Below, piece after piece: positions 9,159 to 18,354 of a stretch of DNA of 64,000 nucleotides (the stretch's first letter is position 1; every line of letters starts with the position of its first letter). Location: assembly GCA_964014735.1 (NCBI GenBank), contig CAXHBH010000007.1, positions 1 through 64,000 on the forward strand. Reading direction: 5' to 3'. A program made the position numbers and the translations under genes. The notes beneath the pieces were generated by a model. That model was not told the origin of the DNA. It was given only the letters and a program-made list of their open reading frames with translations, and searched no databases. This DNA is from UBA7446 sp964014735. GTDB lineage: Bacteria > Bacteroidota > Bacteroidia > Flavobacteriales > Flavobacteriaceae.

Positions 9159-11285
9159 TTGAAAAATACTTTATTTTTTTTGATTTTAATTTTTTTATTG
9201 TGTGACGACGCAAAAAGCCAAGATCTTACTGGCTTTGTAGATACACGAATTGGGAGCAAAGACAATGGGTTAGAGAGTGGATATACATTTATTGGATCTA
9301 CTTATCCTTTTGGAATGATTCAATTTACACCAAGTTTTTTTTCTCCAAATAAGGGCTTTGTCGTCACACAGCTTAACGGTGCTGGCTGTTCAAATATGGG
9401 TAATTTCCCTGTTTTACCTATTTCAGGAGAAATAAAAATATCGCCTAATCAAATGGATAAATACGACAAGTATGATTCTATTAAAACGTTAAGAGCTGGT
9501 TTATTATCAGTAATTATGAAAAATGGCACTGAAGTAAAGCTTACCACTAGCAAAAGAACTGGGTTTGCACAATTTAAATTTAACTCCAAAGACAAGTCCT
9601 CAATTATAATTGGTTCTGGAGTCAACTCTACTGAAGTATCAGACGCTGAAGTGATTATAACTTCAAACAAAACAGCCGAGGGCTTTGCAATTGGCGGAGA
9701 TTTTTGTGGCACAGAAACAAATTATAAAATATATTTTTTTGTCGAATTTGACAGACCAGCTGTAAAACAAGTTACATGGCAAAAAAATAAAATTTCTAAT
9801 GATCTACAGGCCAGTGGAAAAAATTCTGGAGCATCTTTTGTATTTGACACCAAAAATGAAAAATATGTTAATTATAAGATCTCCATTTCATATGTGTCAG
9901 TTGAGAATGCAAAGCTAAACATGAAATCAGATGGTTTAGGTTTTTATTTTGATTCATACCTGAATGAAAATCAAATAGCTTGGAATAAAGCGCTTAATAA
10001 AATTCAAGTAGAGTCAACAAACAGAGATAAAAAAGTACAGTTTTATTCGAGTTTATACAGAAGCTTAATCCATCCTAATATTGTTAGTGATATAAATGGA
10101 GAATATATGGGTGCTGATTTCAAAGTAAAACAAGCAAAAAAGGATTGTGAACAATACAGTTCTTTCAGTGTTTGGGATACCTATAGAACTCAAGGTCAAC
10201 TAGTGGCTTGGCTATTCCCAAAAAAGAGTAGTGATATGATGCAATCGTTAGTGAATTTTGCCGAACAAGCGGGCGGATATGGAAGATGGATTCTGGCAAA
10301 TATTGAAACAGGCATAATGCAGGGTGACCCTACTCCAATATTAATTGCAAGTTCATATGCATTTGGCGCAAAGGATTTTGAGTATAAAAAGGCATTCAAG
10401 TACATGAAGTTAGGCGCTACAATACCACGCTTGAGATCTCAAAATCAAGAGATAAGACCATACCTACATGAGTACCTTAGAGATGGGCATACTTTTGCTT
10501 CAATGTCATTAGAATACAACGCCTCAGATTTTGCGATTGCTATGTTTTCAAAAAACGCATTAGGTTTTGAGAATGATTATAAAACATTTTTATCAAGATC
10601 TTTTAATTGGAAAAATATTTATAATCCAAAAATAAAGTGGCTAAACTCTAGATATCCAAATGGCAAATGGAAAGATATCAATCACGACTGGAGAGAGGGG
10701 ACTTATGTAAATTATTTTTGGATGGTGCCGTTTGATATAGATGGTCTTATTGAAACGATCGGAGGTAAAGATTTTGCTGAAAAAAGATTAGATAATTTGT
10801 TTGAAAAGCTAGATGCGAGATATGAAGACAAATGGTTTGCAAGCGGAAATGAGCCTGATTTTCATGTCCCATGGGTCTATAACTGGACAAACGCACCGGA
10901 AAAGACTTCACTAACTGTAAATAGAATTTTAGATACGATGTATAATAGTTCATCTTCTGGATTACCAGGTAATGACGATTTAGGTACCATGGGAGCGTGG
11001 TATGTATTTTCGTCTATTGGGCTCTACCCATTTGTTCCTGGAGTTGGAGGTTTTACAATCAATCTTCCACAATTTGACAAAATCAAAATAGCACTACAAA
11101 ATAACACCTTAGAAATTTTAAAAAGTAAAAGTGACTTTGATTACGTAAAATCAGTTAGCATTAATAATTTAAAACACAATAGCAATTGGATTGATTTAGA
11201 AAAAATATCTAATGGTGGAAAAGTTATTTTCAATTATAGGATTGATGATAAATCTATTAACACAAAAACAAAACTCTCAAACTAA
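9159..11285 (+). CDS. GH92 exo-alpha-mannosidase (first copy)
   Basis: This 708-residue protein has a signal peptide ending in AKSQ and the GH92 fold throughout. The N-terminal hallmark is FVDTRIGSKDNG with STYPFGMIQFTP, followed by SLIHPNIVSDINGEYMG and FSVWDTYRTQ. The C-terminal domain has REGTYVNYFWMVP (Glu513, aligned with the family's likely acid), GNEPDFHVPWVYNW and GNDDLGTMGAWYVFSSIGLYP (604 onward, the acidic base cluster). GH92 enzymes are calcium-dependent inverting alpha-mannosidases, here likely periplasmic. The start is TTG, with no in-frame ATG before the signal peptide. It lacks the EGNAWQY and GNEPSHH forms seen in the next gene, so its linkage preference probably differs. Confidence 0.92.
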   Translation: MKNTLFFLILIFLLCDDAKSQDLTGFVDTRIGSKDNGLESGYTFIGSTYPFGMIQFTPSFFSPNKGFVVTQLNGAGCSNMGNFPVLPISGEIKISPNQMDKYDKYDSIKTLRAGLLSVIMKNGTEVKLTTSKRTGFAQFKFNSKDKSSIIIGSGVNSTEVSDAEVIITSNKTAEGFAIGGDFCGTETNYKIYFFVEFDRPAVKQVTWQKNKISNDLQASGKNSGASFVFDTKNEKYVNYKISISYVSVENAKLNMKSDGLGFYFDSYLNENQIAWNKALNKIQVESTNRDKKVQFYSSLYRSLIHPNIVSDINGEYMGADFKVKQAKKDCEQYSSFSVWDTYRTQGQLVAWLFPKKSSDMMQSLVNFAEQAGGYGRWILANIETGIMQGDPTPILIASSYAFGAKDFEYKKAFKYMKLGATIPRLRSQNQEIRPYLHEYLRDGHTFASMSLEYNASDFAIAMFSKNALGFENDYKTFLSRSFNWKNIYNPKIKWLNSRYPNGKWKDINHDWREGTYVNYFWMVPFDIDGLIETIGGKDFAEKRLDNLFEKLDARYEDKWFASGNEPDFHVPWVYNWTNAPEKTSLTVNRILDTMYNSSSSGLPGNDDLGTMGAWYVFSSIGLYPFVPGVGGFTINLPQFDKIKIALQNNTLEILKSKSDFDYVKSVSINNLKHNSNWIDLEKISNGGKVIFNYRIDDKSINTKTKLSN

Positions 11286-11297
11286 GCACAATCAAAA

Positions 11298-13562
11298 ATG
11301 AAAAAATATAAATTATTCATCTGTTTAACACTTGTTAGCATCCCTCTAATTGGATTTAAAATTAAAATTGATAAAAAACAAGACTTAGTAAGATTTGTCG
11401 ATCCTTTTATTGGGTCTGGAGGTCATGGACACGTATTTGTTGGTGCAAACGTCCCTTTTGGTGGTGTTCAAGTTGGACCAACTAATTTTAACAAAGGGTG
11501 GGATTGGTCTTCATCTTATCATTACTCGGATAGTATTGTAAAAGGGTTTTGCCATTTAAATGTAAGCGGTACAGGAATGTCTGATTTGGGAGAATTAACC
11601 ATAATGCCTGCAAATGGAGAATTAAAAATTAATGCAGGAACACAAAACAATCACATGAAAGGGTATTCCTCCTTATACTCTAAAGATAAAGAAAAAGTAT
11701 CTCCAGGATTTTACAGTGTTTTTCTTGATCGATATGGGATAAAGGTAGACTTAACTGCTACAGAAAGATCGGGCCTACATAAATACTCATTCCCTAAATC
11801 TGAAAGATCTAGAGTTATTATTGATTTAGGTGAAGGAAGTGCAGACCGTCCTACAGAAACGTATTTAAGAAAAGTGAACGATACTTTATTTGAGGGTTAC
11901 AGATTCTCAAAAGGATGGGCTTCTGACCAACGAGAATTCTTTTCCTTAATTATTTCAAAACCAGTAAAAGAATTTATTTTATATGATGGTGGTCGAAAAA
12001 TCAAAAAAGATGAAGTGAAGGGTAAATTTGTAAAAGGATTTCTTGAGTTTTCTACCGTTAAAGGCGAAACGGTTTATGTCAAAATGGGTGTTTCTAATGT
12101 GAGCATGAAGAATGGTTTAGAAAATCTGATGCATGAGATACCTGATTGGGATTTTGATAAAGTTCACACTAGTGCAAGAACTAAGTGGAATAATGAGCTA
12201 AATAAAATTAAAATTGAAACAACAGACTCCAAAAAGAAAAAAATATTCTACACAGCAATGTATCATAGCATGATTGCACCTAATATTTACAATGATGTCA
12301 ACGGAGATTATCGAGGAACAGACAAGAAAGTTTATAATAATACCTCTTTTACAAACTACACATTGTTTTCGCTTTGGGACACATATCGAGCTGCACACCC
12401 TTTATACACTCTAGTCCATAGTGATAAGGTTAGTGATATGGTAGAATCAATGCTTAAAATATATGAACACCAAGGCAAACTACCTGTTTGGCATTTAAGA
12501 GGAAATGAAACCAATACCATGCCTGGCTATAGTGCTGTACCTGTTGTGGTTGATGCCGTCTTGAAGGGAATATATGAAGGTGACCCTGAAAAGGCCTACG
12601 AAGCTGCAAAAATTAGTGCAACTGGTGATTTTGAGCCAGGTGTAAAAGAACTGATGAAGTATGGATACATACCCTCAGATTTAATGGTTGAATCTATAGC
12701 TAGTTCGATGGAATATGCTATTAGCGATTGGGCAATTGCACAACTTGCGAAAAAGTTAAATAAGACGGATGACTATCATTATTTCATGGACAGGTCTAAA
12801 GCTTATAAGAGCTATTTTGACGTTGAAACAGGTTTTATGAGAGGTAAGTTTTTGGATGGCAGTTGGAGGACTCCCTTTGATCCAGTTTCTGCTCAGCACA
12901 GAATAAATGATTATTGCGAAGGAAACGCATGGCAATATTTATGGTTGGTCCCCCAAGACCCTGAAGGCTTAATTGATTTGTTAGGAGGGGATAAACCGTT
13001 TATTAAAAAGTTAGACAGACTATTTAGCATGTCATCTGAGCTAGAGGAGGGTTCTTCAATGGATATAACAGGCTTAATTGGACAATATGCTCATGGGAAT
13101 GAACCAAGCCACCATACAACATATATGTATGCTTATGCAGGCGCTCAATACAAAATACCTGTAAATGTAAGGTACATCATCGATGAGCTTTATACTGATA
13201 AACCAGATGGCTTAACTGGAAATGAAGATTGTGGTCAAATGTCTTCTTGGTATATATTGTCAAGCCTAGGGTTCTATCCTGTGAACCCTTCAAATGGTGC
13301 ATATGTTTTTGGAAGCCCCGTTTTTGATAATGCAAAAATAGAGCTAGGTAATAATAAATCATTTACAATAAAAACCATCAACAACTCTCAAAAAAATATT
13401 TATATCCAAAGTGTAGAACTTAATGGAGTTGATTACAAAAACGCATACATTACACATAAAGACATTATTAAGGGGGGGGAAATTGAATTTAAAATGGGCC
13501 CCAATCCAAATAAAGACTTTGGAAATAAAAATATATATCGTCCAAAATCAAAATTATATTAA
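11298..13562 (+). CDS. GH92 exo-alpha-mannosidase (second copy)
   Basis: This 754-residue GH92 enzyme has an N-terminal hydrophobic export segment (residues 7-20). It carries the full set of family motifs: FVDPFIGSGGHGHVF with ANVPFGGVQVGPTN, SGTGMSDLGELTIMP, FSLWDTYRAAHPLY, YCEGNAWQYLWLVPQD (Glu541), GNEPSHHTTY (600 onward) and GNEDCGQMSSWYILSSLGFYP (641 onward). The EGNAWQY plus GNEPSHH pattern resembles the best-known alpha-1,2-mannosidases of the family, so that linkage is the likeliest guess. It follows the first GH92 gene by 12 bases and closes the operon. Differences from the first copy suggest that the two enzymes remove mannose from different linkages of one glycan. Confidence 0.93.
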   Translation: MKKYKLFICLTLVSIPLIGFKIKIDKKQDLVRFVDPFIGSGGHGHVFVGANVPFGGVQVGPTNFNKGWDWSSSYHYSDSIVKGFCHLNVSGTGMSDLGELTIMPANGELKINAGTQNNHMKGYSSLYSKDKEKVSPGFYSVFLDRYGIKVDLTATERSGLHKYSFPKSERSRVIIDLGEGSADRPTETYLRKVNDTLFEGYRFSKGWASDQREFFSLIISKPVKEFILYDGGRKIKKDEVKGKFVKGFLEFSTVKGETVYVKMGVSNVSMKNGLENLMHEIPDWDFDKVHTSARTKWNNELNKIKIETTDSKKKKIFYTAMYHSMIAPNIYNDVNGDYRGTDKKVYNNTSFTNYTLFSLWDTYRAAHPLYTLVHSDKVSDMVESMLKIYEHQGKLPVWHLRGNETNTMPGYSAVPVVVDAVLKGIYEGDPEKAYEAAKISATGDFEPGVKELMKYGYIPSDLMVESIASSMEYAISDWAIAQLAKKLNKTDDYHYFMDRSKAYKSYFDVETGFMRGKFLDGSWRTPFDPVSAQHRINDYCEGNAWQYLWLVPQDPEGLIDLLGGDKPFIKKLDRLFSMSSELEEGSSMDITGLIGQYAHGNEPSHHTTYMYAYAGAQYKIPVNVRYIIDELYTDKPDGLTGNEDCGQMSSWYILSSLGFYPVNPSNGAYVFGSPVFDNAKIELGNNKSFTIKTINNSQKNIYIQSVELNGVDYKNAYITHKDIIKGGEIEFKMGPNPNKDFGNKNIYRPKSKLY

Positions 13563-13594
13563 ACAACAACTTTAAAAAATAACAATGTGAATAA

Positions 13595-13963
13595 CTTCAT
13601 TTACTCCTTTTAGCCGGAGACAAATGGTTTTACTTTTTTGTAGACCATTACAGGAGGAGGATAATAGATTACAATATCGAGGTAAATAAATGGGACGACA
13701 TTCCCAATATTTCATACTGGCCTGAGCCAAACAATAAGGAAAAGTGGCTAGTCGACTTAGAGGAAATGAGTAAAAAAATTGTCGAGAATTGGCATAAAAT
13801 AAACCGTCAAAGTATTTTAAAGTATGACCCAAACCATTTAGTTTTTAAAGACAAAATCTTTTGTCACTGAAAGGGACACCCCGATTGGATGTTTGATATT
13901 GTTGGTAAGTATGTCGACGTCTTGCTAATTCAAGACTATGAAATGTTAACCCCTCACACATAA
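13595..13963 (+). pseudogene. Decayed glycoside hydrolase fragment
   Basis: One plus-strand frame reads as protein for 122 codons but has an in-frame TGA at 13,868-13,870, no credible start, and a stop at 13,961. Before the TGA it contains LAGDKWFYFFVDHYRRRI, KKIVENWHKINRQSILKYDP and NHLVFKDKIF; after it, HPDWMFDIVGKYVDVLLIQ. The pattern of a conserved YDPNHL followed by a YVDVLLIQDYE strand is that of a TIM-barrel hydrolase, perhaps agarase or GH86-like. Both the front and the back of the gene are missing. It sits between the GH92 operon and the next glycosidase, so it was probably once part of the same locus. The family name is uncertain; the decay is directly visible. Confidence 0.7.
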
Positions 13964-14048
13964 AAGAATTGAAGCCAACCATTCTAATAGTTTTACTTTA
14001 AAATATTTTTAAAATCTATCGGTCGCTGAAATTTATTAACTTTAATTT

Positions 14049-15125
14049 ATGTTAACAGTTTTCAAAGTAATCATGAGACTTCTGATTTTATTTCTTTTGA
14101 CTACAAATCAGGTTTTGTCACAAAATAATCAAACCTCAAAAAAGGGAGTTGCCTTTAGTCAAGCATATGAAAGTAGCTGGCAGGAACGATTTGATAAACT
14201 GAGCCCTTCTTGGCATTATTCATGGAATTGGGAATACAGGACCGGATACCCAAGTAATGTAGAATTTGTTCCCATGATTTGGGGAAGCCAAAGTGCAACA
14301 CAAGAAAAAATGGATTACCTAAATAATTTGGCAAGCATTGGTATTATTGAAAACGTATTGGCTTTTAACGAGCCGGACTTAGAAGGTCAAGCAAATATGA
14401 CTGTTGATGAAGCCGTTAACCTATGGCCAATTTTGGAAACATTAAATGTTCCAATATCAAGTCCTGTGACTTCTGCGCCTCTAAATGATTGGATGCGCGA
14501 TTTTATGAATAAAGCAACAGCCCAAAATATTCGAGTTGATTTTATTGCCATTCATATTTATCATAAAAATATTCCAGCTAACTTTTTAGCATTGGTAGAA
14601 GAAGTTTATCAAACCTATGGAAAACCCATATGGATTACTGAGTTTGCAGTACGCGACACAAGTGCATCTTCAATCAGTCCAAATATATATACAGAAGCAT
14701 ATGTGCTTGATTTTATGGAACAGGTTTTAAATGGGCTAGACCAACTAGATTACGTAAAACGCTATTCATGGTTTGATCCAAATAGCAATAACCCTAAATA
14801 TCCTAGGCTAGAAACAGCAGATTTGATTACAGAGACCAATGAACTCACTGCATTGGGCAATTTTTATGCTAGTCATTCGCTTTCTGCATCTACTTTTAAT
14901 TTAAACAATATATACATATCCCCAAATCCAGTCTCAGATATAATATATATAAATGGAAACACTGAAATTCTTGAAGCAACTATTTATGACTTAAATGGAC
15001 AAATAATGTTGAAACAAAATGTTAAAGATAAACTCAATGTTGGAACACTAAAAAATGGGGTTTGCTTTTTAAAGCTTACAAATGGGTTGCAGGAAACAAT
15101 TAATAAGATTATTAAAAAAAATTAG
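14049..15125 (+). CDS. GH128-like glycosidase with T9SS sorting tail
   Basis: This 358-residue protein has a signal peptide ending in VLSQ, a glycosyl-hydrolase catalytic core of the Glyco_hydro_cc/GH128 type (about 30-275) and a T9SS type A tail (about 290-358). Two glutamates stand where the family has its catalytic pair: VLAFNEPD (Glu108) and IWITEFAVRD (Glu198), with WHYSWNWEYR near the front. Known GH128 members cut beta-1,3-glucan. ATG at 14,049 is used here, but ATG at 14,073 gives a more ordinary signal peptide. It lies about 490 bases beyond the GH92 operon, behind the decayed gene. It probably acts outside the cell, unlike the likely periplasmic GH92 enzymes. Confidence 0.82.
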   Translation: MLTVFKVIMRLLILFLLTTNQVLSQNNQTSKKGVAFSQAYESSWQERFDKLSPSWHYSWNWEYRTGYPSNVEFVPMIWGSQSATQEKMDYLNNLASIGIIENVLAFNEPDLEGQANMTVDEAVNLWPILETLNVPISSPVTSAPLNDWMRDFMNKATAQNIRVDFIAIHIYHKNIPANFLALVEEVYQTYGKPIWITEFAVRDTSASSISPNIYTEAYVLDFMEQVLNGLDQLDYVKRYSWFDPNSNNPKYPRLETADLITETNELTALGNFYASHSLSASTFNLNNIYISPNPVSDIIYINGNTEILEATIYDLNGQIMLKQNVKDKLNVGTLKNGVCFLKLTNGLQETINKIIKKN

Positions 15126-15175
15126 CCATTACTACTAAAATTAGTTTCTAAGCGTTGGACTAACCTTTGAACACT

Positions 15176-15523
15176 TCAATACAAATAGTGCTTTTTAGCA
15201 TTATTTATCCATCCAGCTTGGTTTTTATAATCCACAAAATATATTTTTAAATCTGCCTGATTACTGTAATCTACAAAGTAAATTTTCTTATCTGCTTGAT
15301 TTGGGTAATTTGTAAAAAACCAATTTCCATTGTTTTTACCTACTTGGTTTTGGTATTTAACCTTAAAGACTTTGAGGTCAGCTTGGTTCTGATAGTCAAC
15401 AACAAACACTTTAATGTCAGCTTGGTTAGCATATTGTACAGCAAAAATTTTTTGAGCGTAACAGCCACTACCAAAAAACAGGACAAATACTATTACGAGG
15501 ATATTTTTTGATTTTGCCATCAA
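15176..15523 (-). CDS. DUF6150 small repeat protein
   Basis: This 115-residue protein has an N-terminal signal sequence with a possible lipobox (FFGSGC, then YAQ). The mature part is built of about six short units of the form YxNQADxKVFxVDY, for example QYANQADIKVFVVDYQNQ and FVDYSNQADLKIYFVDY. This pattern is that of DUF6150, a family of short exported proteins of unknown function common in this phylum. It begins 14 bases after the stop of the formylglycine-generating-enzyme gene on the same strand and is probably the last gene of that transcription unit. The function is unknown. Confidence 0.75.
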   Translation of the reverse strand: MMAKSKNILVIVFVLFFGSGCYAQKIFAVQYANQADIKVFVVDYQNQADLKVFKVKYQNQVGKNNGNWFFTNYPNQADKKIYFVDYSNQADLKIYFVDYKNQAGWINNAKKHYLY

Positions 15524-15537
15524 AATAAAGTGTAATT

Positions 15538-16620
15538 CTACAAATCCTTTACGGCCCTAAAGCCTGTGTGAATACTCCCAGTATCGGGTGTGGTTTTCAT
15601 ACGCATGGAGTTGCGATACCCACTACAATAACTCTCATGACATAAAAAACTACCACCCCTACTCACGCGTTTTTGTGCATAAGGTTCATTTGAGTCATAA
15701 GAAGTATCTGGCCCCTTTGGATTAACAGTAGTTTGGTTAGCTAATGTCTTATAGTAATTTTCATGATATAAATCAGCACACCACTCCCAAACATTTCCTG
15801 ACATATCGTACAAACCATAGCGGTTTGACGGATAGGTACGAACAGGTGCACTCAAATAAAAACCATCGCGCTCTTTATTTTGATATGGAAAATTCCCTTC
15901 CCATGTATTTGCTTTAGGCTTTCCTTCAAAAAGTTCTTTAACGCCCCAAGAGTATGGATTGTTGTCTAAGCCTCCCCTACTCGCATATTCCCATTCCGCT
16001 TCTGTTGGGAGTCGTTTACCTGCCCAGTTACAGTATGCAACAGCATCAAACCAACTTACATGAATCACAGGGTGATTTTCTTTGCCTATTATATCACTTC
16101 CTAAGCCTTCAGGTGAACGCCAATTGGCACCTTGTTTCCAAAGCCACCATTGGCTTACATTATCTAGTGGGACAGGGTTCTGAGTAGCTACAAACACTAA
16201 AGAGGCTGGTGCAAGCTGATTTGCATCAGGCTTGGGAGTTCCTGGGGGTAATTCTTTTTTAATTTCTTCCCAATCAACAGCCTTTTCAGCAGTAGTAACA
16301 TATCCAGTAGCTTTTACAAAAGCATCGAATTGTGCATTGGTAACTTCGTGTATGTCCATCCAAAAAGAGTCTATCTGGACCTGGTGTTTTGGGTATTCAT
16401 CGCGCCATGCGCGGTCATCATCAGCACCCATATTAAAGGTGCCCCCAGGGATCAAAACCATATCTGCTGTAGATTGATTTGGATCTTGTTGATAGTTTCG
16501 GTCGGAATCAGATGAAAATCGGCTATTTGTAGGCGTACAACTATGGCCAGCGGTTTGCTCAATCGCTTTTGGTTTTTGCTGACAACTTGTTACAAAAATC
16601 AAGAAAAATAAAAATCTCAT
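15538..16620 (-). CDS. Formylglycine-generating enzyme (FGE) lipoprotein
   Basis: This 360-residue protein has a lipobox ending FVTSC (Cys13) and an FGE-sulfatase (SUMF1) domain over about 50-358. Family landmarks are MVLIPGGTFNMGADDDRAW, GKRLPTEAEWEYASRGG, GNVWEWCADLYHENYY and GFRAVKDL at the end. The motif GGSFLCHESYC places cysteines at 327 and 332, the same five-residue spacing as the two active-site cysteines of human FGE. That favours a working enzyme that oxidises a sulfatase cysteine to formylglycine over the catalytically dead SUMF1-like gliding proteins (GldJ, GldK). It would act in the periplasm. It is downstream of DUF1501 by 54 bases, with no sulfatase seen in the window. Confidence 0.85.
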   Translation of the reverse strand: MRFLFFLIFVTSCQQKPKAIEQTAGHSCTPTNSRFSSDSDRNYQQDPNQSTADMVLIPGGTFNMGADDDRAWRDEYPKHQVQIDSFWMDIHEVTNAQFDAFVKATGYVTTAEKAVDWEEIKKELPPGTPKPDANQLAPASLVFVATQNPVPLDNVSQWWLWKQGANWRSPEGLGSDIIGKENHPVIHVSWFDAVAYCNWAGKRLPTEAEWEYASRGGLDNNPYSWGVKELFEGKPKANTWEGNFPYQNKERDGFYLSAPVRTYPSNRYGLYDMSGNVWEWCADLYHENYYKTLANQTTVNPKGPDTSYDSNEPYAQKRVSRGGSFLCHESYCSGYRNSMRMKTTPDTGSIHTGFRAVKDL

Positions 16621-16674
16621 GTCTAAAATATAAATAATTGAATGGGAATGATAAAGGTGAATATTGAGCTAATA

Positions 16675-18345
16675 TTAAACAGCAGACTTGATGATTTTTT
16701 TGTGTTCTGAACGTTCTCCGTCACTAAGTTGTAGAACATAAACTCCTGGTTTTAGTGCCAGCACATCTATAGATCTATAACCTTGACCTAGGTCAAGGGT
16801 GCCTTTTTTTATGACTCTCCCAATTGTATCAATTATTCGATATCCCAATATTGATGTGGCGTCATGTAAAGGGTTTATAAATAGATTATCATAAATTGGA
16901 TTTGGGTATGTGGCAAAGAAAGATTCCTTTTTAACTTGGTCTATGCCCAATGTAATATAACAAGAAGGGTCGACAAAATGAGACGGCTTTATGATACTTG
17001 AAAGCTTGTTGTCTGAGAAACTTTGTTGATTGGTATTATCAAAAAAGGCATTATCAATTATTGAGTCATCGGCACCAAGAAAATCCTGCATAATCGTGGC
17101 AAAAACTTGACGATAATCATGTTGAACAGTTTTAATCTGCCAGTTATTATTTATAGTTGCTTCATTTAGGTTAACATTCACCCCAGAAATACCTCCCTGA
17201 ACAGGTCTGCCAAAAACAAACATGGGAGCAATTTCACCGTGGTCAGTTCCATAATTACCATTTTGTATGGCCTTACGTCCAAATTCAGAAAATGTAAGTC
17301 CAATAACATCATCACCAACAGAGTCTGAATTGATATCTGCAACAAATGCATCTACAGCCGATGAAAGTTCTGTAAGTAACTCAGTATGTTTTCCGTTTAT
17401 ATCACCAGTACCTTCATTTTGATTATTATGGGTATCAAAACCTCCAATAGTAACCATATAAACCTTAGTTTGAATACCACCTCTTATTAGACGAGCTACG
17501 GTTTTTAATTGGTCCGCTAAATCTGTATCTGGATAAGTAACTAAGTTTGTTGCACCAGATGCATTAAAAGAATTTTGAATGGCCTCTGCATATGTGTTAG
17601 CACTTGCGTCTGTATCTACAATATACTGAAGTTCTGAGCCATAATGAGAATTTTGTGGTATGTTTTGTGGAGCTTGTCCAGCTAAACCATCTAAGACAGT
17701 ATAGAAGTTCTCAGAATTTTGACCTTCAATATTAAGAGCAGTACCATGCTTATGCTCGGCATGGAAACCAAGCCACGTGTTGCTTGAACCAAGCTGAATG
17801 CCCACTGGAAAGTTTGAAGGAAATAAATTAGCGTAAGCCTCTTCCATAAATCGGCCCATCCAACCACTATCTTTTCCATTATCCCAGCTGTTACCATCAT
17901 TTCCAGTTGCCCACAAATCAATTGAAGCAAAGTGACTTTTATTTGCTGCAGGATAGCCAACAGATTGTAATACTCTTAAAGTTCCGTCTTTATACAATCC
18001 TTTAAAACCCGAATTAATATTACCTTGCATTAGTGCTGGGTTAAAAATTAAATCTTTATTAGTTCCAGTAAATGATGCTTCAACGACCTGATCATTGTAA
18101 TTATTGACGGGTATATAAATGTCTGGTCTAAGTGTTTGACTATAATAACCGTATTGATCGTAAGGAATAAGTGTGTTTAACCCATCGTTACCTCCTTTTA
18201 ATTCAATCAAAACCAATTTGCGATTGGAAATATCCCCACAATTTAAAGATGTATTTGCTAATTTGAGAGTAGCACCCACTTCATATGGAAGTAATCCTAG
18301 TGCTGATGCTGTAGATGAAAGTTTAATAAATTCTCTTCTTTTCAT
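16675..18345 (-). CDS. DUF1501 protein with T9SS sorting tail
   Basis: This 556-residue protein starts with MKRREFIKLSSTASALGLLP, a twin-arginine-like export signal. It then carries the DUF1501 hallmarks LVLIELKGGNDGLNTLIPYD, GFDTHNNQNEG, GLTFSEFGRKAIQNG and TDHGEIAPMFVFG. DUF1501 belongs to the alkaline-phosphatase-like superfamily, but no catalytic role is established. From about residue 480 a T9SS tail follows (ATYPNPIYDNLFINPL, LKPGVYVLQL, HKKIIKSAV). No CxPxR sulfatase site is present. It begins nine bases after the DUF1800 gene, a pairing seen widely in bacteria. Confidence 0.9.
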   Translation of the reverse strand: MKRREFIKLSSTASALGLLPYEVGATLKLANTSLNCGDISNRKLVLIELKGGNDGLNTLIPYDQYGYYSQTLRPDIYIPVNNYNDQVVEASFTGTNKDLIFNPALMQGNINSGFKGLYKDGTLRVLQSVGYPAANKSHFASIDLWATGNDGNSWDNGKDSGWMGRFMEEAYANLFPSNFPVGIQLGSSNTWLGFHAEHKHGTALNIEGQNSENFYTVLDGLAGQAPQNIPQNSHYGSELQYIVDTDASANTYAEAIQNSFNASGATNLVTYPDTDLADQLKTVARLIRGGIQTKVYMVTIGGFDTHNNQNEGTGDINGKHTELLTELSSAVDAFVADINSDSVGDDVIGLTFSEFGRKAIQNGNYGTDHGEIAPMFVFGRPVQGGISGVNVNLNEATINNNWQIKTVQHDYRQVFATIMQDFLGADDSIIDNAFFDNTNQQSFSDNKLSSIIKPSHFVDPSCYITLGIDQVKKESFFATYPNPIYDNLFINPLHDATSILGYRIIDTIGRVIKKGTLDLGQGYRSIDVLALKPGVYVLQLSDGERSEHKKIIKSAV

Positions 18346-18354
18346 AAGCTTTGA

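Noticed and set aside
13572..13832. 86-codon minus-strand frame across the glycosidase remnant
   Set aside because: It is the shadow of the plus-strand remnant; it has no motif, and the plus frame reads as a known fold.
13868..13870. TGA read as an amino acid in the glycosidase remnant
   Set aside because: Intact genes here use TGA as a true stop (rlmH, purB, DUF6150), and the remnant also lacks both ends.
15176..15523. Short repeated DNA resembling a CRISPR array
   Set aside because: The repeats are imperfect, lack spacers of equal length, and encode the DUF6150 protein units.
16520..16560. Sulfatase-like CTPTNSR near the FGE N-terminus
   Set aside because: The formylglycine motif needs R at the fourth place after C; here it is at the sixth, in a linker after the lipobox.
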